Shown here: piece after piece, positions 6,641-10,751 of the stretch | Numbering within the stretch: the stretch's first letter is position 1 | Layout of the letters: every line of letters starts with the position of its first letter | The notes under the pieces: model-generated | What the model saw: only the letters and a program-made list of their open reading frames with translations | Told to the model about the DNA's origin: nothing | Database searches by the model: none | Program-made: the position numbers and the translations under genes | Origin: an uncultured Lachnospiraceae bacterium | GTDB taxonomy: Bacteria; Bacillota; Clostridia; Lachnospirales; Lachnospiraceae | NCBI GenBank assembly: GCA_900539175.1 | Contig: UQAW01000094.1 | Location: 1 to 10,751, forward strand | Length of the DNA stretch: 10,751 nucleotides | Direction: 5' to 3'

Positions 6641-6719
6641 AAAAGATGTATAAGAAGAAAAATTGAGGATACAATATAGACATACCAAAGATAACTTGAA
6701 TACTTATCCTCCCCTATGA

Positions 6720-6751
6720 AATCCCGTCGGTATAGCCGGCGGGATTTTTTT
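6720..6751 (+). terminator. Intrinsic terminator after the NSS transporter gene
   Basis: TCCCGTCGG (6722-6730) pairs with CCGGCGGGA around a short TATAG loop. The stem is followed by a run of seven T. It lies about 80 bases after the stop. The 80-base interval has a weak inverted repeat (GAGGATA near 6665 and TATCCTC near 6705) but no gene. Confidence 0.9.
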
Positions 6752-6765
6752 GCGGGTGAGGAAGT

Positions 6766-7043
6766 GGCTGCCGCCGGAAGAACAGCGCCTGTACAGCGTT
6801 CGTATTTACGGGCAGGCTTCGGTCTTAATATGTTCTATATCTGAAAGACGCGGAGTTTTTACAGAATCAGTGCAATTCGCGCAGAAAACTGATGTTTTCT
6901 GTGCTTAGTGCACTTCAACATTTGGTTTGGTAAACCAAATGTTGTCTGTAAAAACTCCGCGTCTTTCAAATAAGAACATATAACCGACCTGCAGATGCCG
7001 TAAACACGAACGCTGTACAGGCGCTGTTCTTCCGGCGGCAGCC
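6766..7043. repeat. 278-bp branched long inverted repeat
   Basis: The outer arms 6766-6811 and 6998-7043 match as reverse complements at 45 of 46 positions. After an unpaired or weakly paired interval a second perfect 23-bp stem forms (6842-6864 with 6946-6968). Inside it are two hairpins: AGTGCA/TGCACT (6869-6874 with 6909-6914) enclosing an AGAAAAC/GTTTTCT stem, and a perfect 13-bp hairpin with 3-base loop (6916-6928 with 6932-6944). The whole would fold as a three-way junction on a long stalk on either strand. No open frame, transposase or target duplication is visible. It sits directly after the NSS terminator. I do not recognise the family; a mobile repeat or structured RNA is inferred. 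Confidence 0.85.
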
Positions 7044-7328
7044 TGGCGAGTCTAGAGTTGTTGGGGAGATTTAGAATAAGGGATTTTTAAGATAGAAGCG
7101 CAAGGGCGCTTATCGGGGGAACAATTAAAAAAGATTGAAAAGATTTTTGCGGAAAGGGTGGACTTCTTTAAAATTTTTGCTATACTAAATAGGAGGTAGT
7201 TATCATTTCCAGAAAGTTGCCGGAAAAGGTGAAAGGGTGGAGGTGGTGGCTGCGGGTGTGAGGGTATAAAGTGGTTGCTGTTTATCGGGATATAAGGGAG
7301 AGTACTTATTTTTTGGGAGGAAACATAG
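7044..7328 (+). other. Leader and intergenic region before the Lrp-type gene
   Basis: No convincing gene. It contains a small hairpin (AAGCGC, AAGG loop, GCGCTT, about 7096-7111), an AT-rich stretch, the candidate promoter at 7159-7186 and a strong AGGAGGT at 7191-7197 that no standard start codon follows at useful spacing. The Lrp-type gene has its own GGGAGG at 7315-7320. Confidence 0.5.
7159..7186 (+). promoter_or_regulatory. Candidate extended -10 promoter for the Lrp-type gene
   Basis: TATACT (7181-7186) is preceded by TGC, giving an extended -10. A partial -35 match, TGGACT (7159-7164), lies 16 bases upstream. Transcription would start near 7193 and give a leader of about 135 bases before the Lrp-type gene. 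The A/T-rich spacer is typical. Lrp-family regulators often control themselves, so an operator may lie here, but none can be named from sequence. Confidence 0.55.
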
Positions 7329-7778
7329 ATGGACGGTGTTGATTATAAGATTCTGAAGATATTACAGAAGAATGCGAGGGAGACAGCCTCGAATATCAGC
7401 AAGGAGATTCATCTTTCAGTGTCGGCAGTTATTGAGAGAATCCGCAAGATGGAAGAGACGGGTTTGATTAAGGATTATACGATTATTGTAGATGAGAAGA
7501 AGACAGGGAATGTGATGATGGCATTGATGGAGGTGCGTCTGGGAAATCCAAAGTATTTTGACGGATTTGCGGAGGCGATCCAGGAGATGAATGAGATTGT
7601 ATCTTGTTATTATCAGACCGGAGACTTTGATTTGATGCTGAAAATTTCCTGCAGGGACTCGGAGGCACTGGAGCAGCTCCATCGGCAGGTTATGAGTCTG
7701 GAGGGGGTGAAGGATACCAGAACCCATGTAGTGTTAAAGACGGTAAAAAATATTTATTCAGCGATACCGAAACCTTAA
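7329..7778 (+). CDS. Lrp/AsnC-family transcriptional regulator
   Basis: A 149-aa protein with the normal length and two-domain plan of the family. The N-terminal winged helix-turn-helix covers about residues 3-60 (DYKILKILQKNARETASNIS, then the recognition segment SVSAVIERIRKMEETGLI). The C-terminal RAM domain covers about 66-145 and includes the ligand-loop motif GDFDLML at 98-104. Such proteins form dimers to octamers, bind an amino acid and control amino-acid metabolism or transport genes, often including their own. GGGAGG at 7315-7320 fixes the ATG. The alr gene 139 bases downstream makes alanine- or related amino-acid-responsive control of alr plausible, as known for Lrp and the dad genes in E. 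coli, but the effector is not readable here. Confidence 0.95.
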   Translation: MDGVDYKILKILQKNARETASNISKEIHLSVSAVIERIRKMEETGLIKDYTIIVDEKKTGNVMMALMEVRLGNPKYFDGFAEAIQEMNEIVSCYYQTGDFDLMLKISCRDSEALEQLHRQVMSLEGVKDTRTHVVLKTVKNIYSAIPKP

Positions 7779-7791
7779 AGAAGTTATCTGG

Positions 7792-7885
7792 CAGCCAGGC
7801 AGAGTGCAGAGGAGCATCTGTCTGGCTGAATCTGTCAGCGGGGTGTGAAGAGGCTGCGGGGGAATCGAAGGCAGGATTGCTGCCT
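7792..7885 (+). other. Two hairpins in the leader of alr
   Basis: CAGCCAGGCAGA (7792-7803) pairs with TCTGTCTGGCTG (7817-7828), allowing G-T pairs. AGGCAG (7869-7874) pairs with CTGCCT (7880-7885) around a 5-base loop. Neither has a T-run, so they are not standard terminators. They could affect alr mRNA stability or translation, or be incidental. No clear promoter was seen in the 139-base gap, so alr may be co-transcribed with the regulator. Confidence 0.4.
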
Positions 7886-7917
7886 GTATAAATTGAGAAC
7901 GAAAGAAGGGGAATCAC

Positions 7918-9063
7918 GTGAACGGTTATCATAGATGCTTTGCAGAAGTATCGCTGTGTGCCATAGGTCATAATATTGCAGAGGTAAAGAGGCGGCTTGC
8001 ACCTGGAGTGAAGCTGTTGGCGGTTATTAAGGCGGATGCCTATGGGCATGGGGCAGTGAGGGTAGGAAAGTACTTGGAACCAGAGGCAGATTATTTTGCC
8101 GTTGCAACGATAGAAGAAGCGATTGAATTGCGGGAGGGCGGTATCTCACTGCCGATTCTGATTCTTGGTTATACATCGCCCAGTCAGTATCCGGAAGTTG
8201 TGGCATATGACATTACCCAGACAATCGACAGTCTTGAGACGGCACAGAAATTGGATCAGGAAGCCGGACGGCAGAAGAGACGCGCGAAGATACATATTGC
8301 TGTAGATACGGGGATGACCAGAATCGGTTTTCAGGTTGAGGAGACGCAGGCAGATCAGGTTGCAGCGATTTGGAAATTGCCGCATATAGAGCTGGAAGGA
8401 ATGTTTACTCATTTTTCCTGCGCAGACCAGAAGGATAAGACATATTGCATGAGACAGCTTCAGAAATATGAGCGCATGAAAGAGATGCTGGAAAAGCGTG
8501 GTATAGTCATACCGATCAGGCACGTATGTAATTCAGCCGGAATTATGGAATTCGAGGATTATCGGTTTGAGATGGTGCGCTCCGGTATTGTGACCTATGG
8601 TCTGTATCCCTCGGAGGATGTACAAAAGGAGAATTTGAATCTTTGGCCAGCACTTCAGTGGAAGGCACATGTGATCCACGTCAAAGATGTAAAACCAGGG
8701 CTTGGTGTCAGTTACGGTGCTACTTATATTACCGAGAAACCAGTGACCAGAATTGCTACTGTGTCAGTGGGGTATGCGGACGGATATCCACGTGCGCTGT
8801 CTTCGAAAGGACGGGTATTGATTCACGGACAGTATGCGCCTGTTTTGGGAAGGGTCTGTATGGATCAGATGATGGTAGATGTCACGGACATTCCGGAGGT
8901 CCAGGTAGAAGATATTGTAACTCTAGTGGGAAGAGACGGAAACAGGGAGCTATCAATTGAGGAAGTGGCTGATCCTGCGGCACGTTTTAATTATGAGATG
9001 GTCTGCAATATCAGTAAACGGGTTCCAAGAATTTACAATGAAAGTCCCGTACAGCGGCCATGA
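7918..9063 (+). CDS. alr: Alanine racemase (PLP-dependent)
   Basis: Interconverts L- and D-alanine, supplying D-alanine for peptidoglycan; cytoplasmic. The 381-aa product has the PLP-binding lysine Lys38 in AVIKADAYGHG, the MTRIGF segment after HIAVDTG, the GMFTHFSCAD segment, and the second catalytic base Tyr266 in GVSYGATY from the C-terminal beta domain. GYADGYPR and GRVCMDQMMVD follow. It starts at GTG 7918, supported by AAGGGG just upstream; no better ATG is present. The protein normally ends soon after the SKRVPRIY motif. Here the frame continues into the repeat beginning at 9038, so residues 375-381 (ESPVQRP) and the TGA come from the repeat. All catalytic residues lie before it, so activity is probably kept. 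Confidence 0.97.
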   Translation: MNGYHRCFAEVSLCAIGHNIAEVKRRLAPGVKLLAVIKADAYGHGAVRVGKYLEPEADYFAVATIEEAIELREGGISLPILILGYTSPSQYPEVVAYDITQTIDSLETAQKLDQEAGRQKRRAKIHIAVDTGMTRIGFQVEETQADQVAAIWKLPHIELEGMFTHFSCADQKDKTYCMRQLQKYERMKEMLEKRGIVIPIRHVCNSAGIMEFEDYRFEMVRSGIVTYGLYPSEDVQKENLNLWPALQWKAHVIHVKDVKPGLGVSYGATYITEKPVTRIATVSVGYADGYPRALSSKGRVLIHGQYAPVLGRVCMDQMMVDVTDIPEVQVEDIVTLVGRDGNRELSIEEVADPAARFNYEMVCNISKRVPRIYNESPVQRP

Positions 9064-9197
9064 GGAGCGCATGCTCGCATGCGGCGAGTCATGGACATTG
9101 GACGGGCAAGCCAGTATGAGTAAGTAGGGCGACAGCCCGGATTACGAATACTGGCGGCGATTGCGGGAGCACAAAGTGCGGAGCAATCGACTTTCAT
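9038..9197 (+). repeat. Complete three-hairpin repeat with terminal inverted repeats
   Basis: A 160-bp element bounded by ATGAAAGTC (9038-9046) and GACTTTCAT (9189-9197). It holds three hairpins in order: CCATGA/TCATGG enclosing GCATGC/GCATGC (about 9057-9095); GCCAGTAT/ATACTGGC (9110-9117 with 9148-9155) enclosing GGGC/GCCC; and CGATTGC/GCAATCG (9158-9164 with 9183-9189) enclosing GCAC/GTGC. Its left end overlaps the final codons of alr. Similarity to other copies extends slightly beyond the inverted repeats (about 9033-9204). It encodes no protein and is inferred to be a MITE-like repeat moved in trans, or a structured RNA unit. Confidence 0.82.
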
Positions 9198-9291
9198 AAA
9201 TAGTTATAGAAAGAATCTGTATACGGAAGGATAAATCCGGAACGCACAGGAGAAAATAAGGATATTATGGCAGAAAAGAGGTTGATATAAT

Positions 9292-10674
9292 ATGAGCGGA
9301 AAAAATGTATGGACGACTTATCAGGAGCAGGATATCACAGCGCTTACCGCTATGGCGGAAGGGTATAAAGCATATATCTCCGAAGGAAAGACGGAGCGGG
9401 AATGTGTAAATCTCGCAAGAGCAGAGGCGGAGAAAAGGGGATTCGTAAGGCTGGAAGAAAAGATAGAAAAAGGAGAGGCACTGAAGCCGGGAGACAAAGT
9501 ATACGCTGATTGTATGGGAAAAGCTATGCTTCTGGCAGTGATTGGACAGGAGCCCATGGAGAAGGGGATGAATATTCTTGGGGCACACATCGATTCTCCA
9601 CGTCTGGATTTGAAACAGAACCCGCTGTATGAGGATACGGAGATGGCACTTCTGGATACCCATTATTACGGAGGAATCAAGAAGTATCAATGGGTAACGC
9701 TGCCGCTTGCTATTCACGGTGTAGTGGCAAAGAAAGACGGGACAATGATTTCAATCAATATTGGTGAGGGGGAGAATGATCCGGTATTCTGCATCTCCGA
9801 CCTTTTGGTGCATCTGTCAGCAGAGCAGATGGAAAAGAAAGCAAAGGAAGTGATAGAGGGAGAAGGACTGAACGTACTAATTGGCAGTCAGCCTCTGGCA
9901 GAGGAAGAGAAGGATGGGGTAAAATTACAGATTCTGAAACTGCTGAAGGATTCTTATGACATGGAAGAGGAGGATTTTCTTTCTGCAGAGCTGGAAATCG
10001 TACCTGCAGGGAAAGCCCGGGACTGCGGACTTGACCGCAGTATGGTGATCGGTTATGGACAGGATGACAGAATTTGTGCTTATACTTCTCTGCTTGCCAT
10101 CCTTGAAGTAGAAAATTTATCCAGAACGGGTATCTGCCTTCTGGTAGACAAAGAGGAGATCGGAAGTGTTGGAGCAACCGGTATGCATTCTCATTTTTTT
10201 GAGGATACAGTTGCGGAAATCATGAATCTGACAGGAGCGTATTCGGAATTGGCACTGCGCCGGGCGCTTAGGAATTCCTGTATGCTCTCTTCAGATGTCA
10301 GTGCGGCATTTGATCCCAATTATGCATCGGCATTTGAGAAGAAGAATTCTGCTTATTTTGGCAAAGGCCTGGTATTTAATAAGTACACTGGTTCCCGGGG
10401 GAAGTCCGGTTCCAATGATGCCAGTGCAGAATATATGGCAAAAATCCGCAGAGTGATGGATGAGGCGCATGTGGCATATCAGACAGCGGAACTCGGAAAA
10501 GTTGATTTGGGCGGCGGTGGAACCATCGCATATATTCTTGCAAATTATGGAATGGAGGTCATTGACAGCGGCATTGCCCTTTTGAATATGCACGCGCCGT
10601 GGGAGATTTCCAGCAAAGCAGACATTTATGAGGCTTATAAGGGATATTGTGCATTCCTGAAAAATATGGATTAA
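9292..10674 (+). CDS. M18-family zinc aminopeptidase
   Basis: A 460-aa cytosolic metallopeptidase of the M18 family, which removes N-terminal residues from peptides using two metal ions; the length is normal. Conserved segments are GAHIDSPRLDLK (metal ligand His99, with Asp101), DKEEIGSVGATGMHSHFFED (Glu288-Glu289, acid/base and metal ligand), SSDVSAAFDPN (Asp335) and LLNMHAPWE near the C-terminus (His434). Other M18 signatures are KYTGSRGKSGSNDASAE and DLGGGGTIA. The start has only a modest AAGAGG site at 9276-9281. A tiny open frame (ATG 9267 to TAA 9290) ends one base before the start codon and could couple translation. The gene is bracketed by direct copies of the three-hairpin repeat. 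Its likely role is peptide turnover feeding the amino-acid pool. Confidence 0.96.
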   Translation: MSGKNVWTTYQEQDITALTAMAEGYKAYISEGKTERECVNLARAEAEKRGFVRLEEKIEKGEALKPGDKVYADCMGKAMLLAVIGQEPMEKGMNILGAHIDSPRLDLKQNPLYEDTEMALLDTHYYGGIKKYQWVTLPLAIHGVVAKKDGTMISINIGEGENDPVFCISDLLVHLSAEQMEKKAKEVIEGEGLNVLIGSQPLAEEEKDGVKLQILKLLKDSYDMEEEDFLSAELEIVPAGKARDCGLDRSMVIGYGQDDRICAYTSLLAILEVENLSRTGICLLVDKEEIGSVGATGMHSHFFEDTVAEIMNLTGAYSELALRRALRNSCMLSSDVSAAFDPNYASAFEKKNSAYFGKGLVFNKYTGSRGKSGSNDASAEYMAKIRRVMDEAHVAYQTAELGKVDLGGGGTIAYILANYGMEVIDSGIALLNMHAPWEISSKADIYEAYKGYCAFLKNMD

Positions 10675-10683
10675 TAGATTACT

Positions 10684-10751
10684 ATGAAAGTCCCGTACAG
10701 CGGCCATGAGGAGCGCATGCTTGCATGCGGCGAGTCATGGACATTGGACGG
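10684..10751 (+). repeat. Second direct copy of the three-hairpin repeat, cut by window end
   Basis: The 68 bases match 9038-9105 at all but one position (C at 9076 is T at 10722, in the hairpin loop). It starts nine bases after the aminopeptidase stop codon in the same orientation as the first copy. Only the left end and first hairpin are inside the window. Confidence 0.9.

Noticed and set aside
6665..6711. Inverted repeat GAGGATA/TATCCTC upstream of the NSS terminator
   Set aside because: Seven bases with a long loop are weak, and no riboswitch or known RNA motif is recognised.
6766..7043. Retron or diversity-generating element
   Set aside because: The branched fold is suggestive, but there is no reverse transcriptase, effector or template/variable repeat pair in the window.
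7080..7196. Roughly 39-codon open frame in the gap before the Lrp-type gene
   Set aside because: It has no standard start codon, overlaps the candidate promoter and is AT-rich. Chance is the simplest explanation.
9267..9290. Seven-codon frame just before the aminopeptidase gene
   Set aside because: Too short to call as a gene. It is mentioned only as possible translational coupling.

Overview
The window looks like chromosomal DNA from a Lachnospiraceae-type member of the Clostridia (gut Firmicutes). The evidence is moderate GC content, strong AGGAGG-type ribosome binding sites, and the gene set: era next to recO, a DUF5685-type protein, a J-domain protein with a Cys-rich tail, an 11-helix NSS transporter and an M18 aminopeptidase. 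Genus is not resolved. All ten genes I accept lie on the + strand.

Layout. 1-446 is non-coding and holds two structured repeats: a multi-hairpin element (1-196) and a long inverted repeat with 32-bp perfect arms (231-417). 447-5124 is a run of six genes: era (ribosome assembly GTPase), recO (recombinational repair), a membrane-anchored HAD phosphatase-like protein, a small two-helix zinc-ribbon protein, a DUF5685-like protein and a J-domain protein. It ends at a strong intrinsic terminator (5107-5150) whose left arm lies inside the last codons of the J-domain gene. A near-consensus sigma-A promoter (5167-5196) then serves an NSS-family sodium:amino acid symporter (5276-6640), followed by its own terminator (6720-6751). 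6641-7328 has no accepted gene and is dominated by a 278-bp branched inverted repeat (6766-7043). Next come an Lrp/AsnC regulator (7329-7778), alanine racemase (7918-9063) and an M18 aminopeptidase (9292-10674).

How the genes relate. era and recO are housekeeping genes that are often neighbours in Firmicutes. The zinc-ribbon, DUF5685 and J-domain genes are tightly spaced and look like a functional unit of unknown role. The NSS transporter, Lrp-type regulator, alanine racemase and aminopeptidase share an amino-acid theme, but terminators and repeats separate them, so one operon is not supported.

The most unusual content is non-coding. A three-hairpin repeat family with 9-bp terminal inverted repeats occurs at 9038-9197 (complete) and 10684-10751 (cut by the window end). 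A diverged copy lies in opposite orientation at 1-196, and a remnant at 3026-3060. The 9038 copy runs into the 3' end of alr and supplies its last codons and stop. With the 10684 copy it brackets the aminopeptidase gene as near-identical direct repeats (67/68 bases). Two larger, unrelated inverted repeats (231-417 and 6766-7043) have the same general plan of a long closing stem around branched inner hairpins. I do not recognise any of these as a named family.
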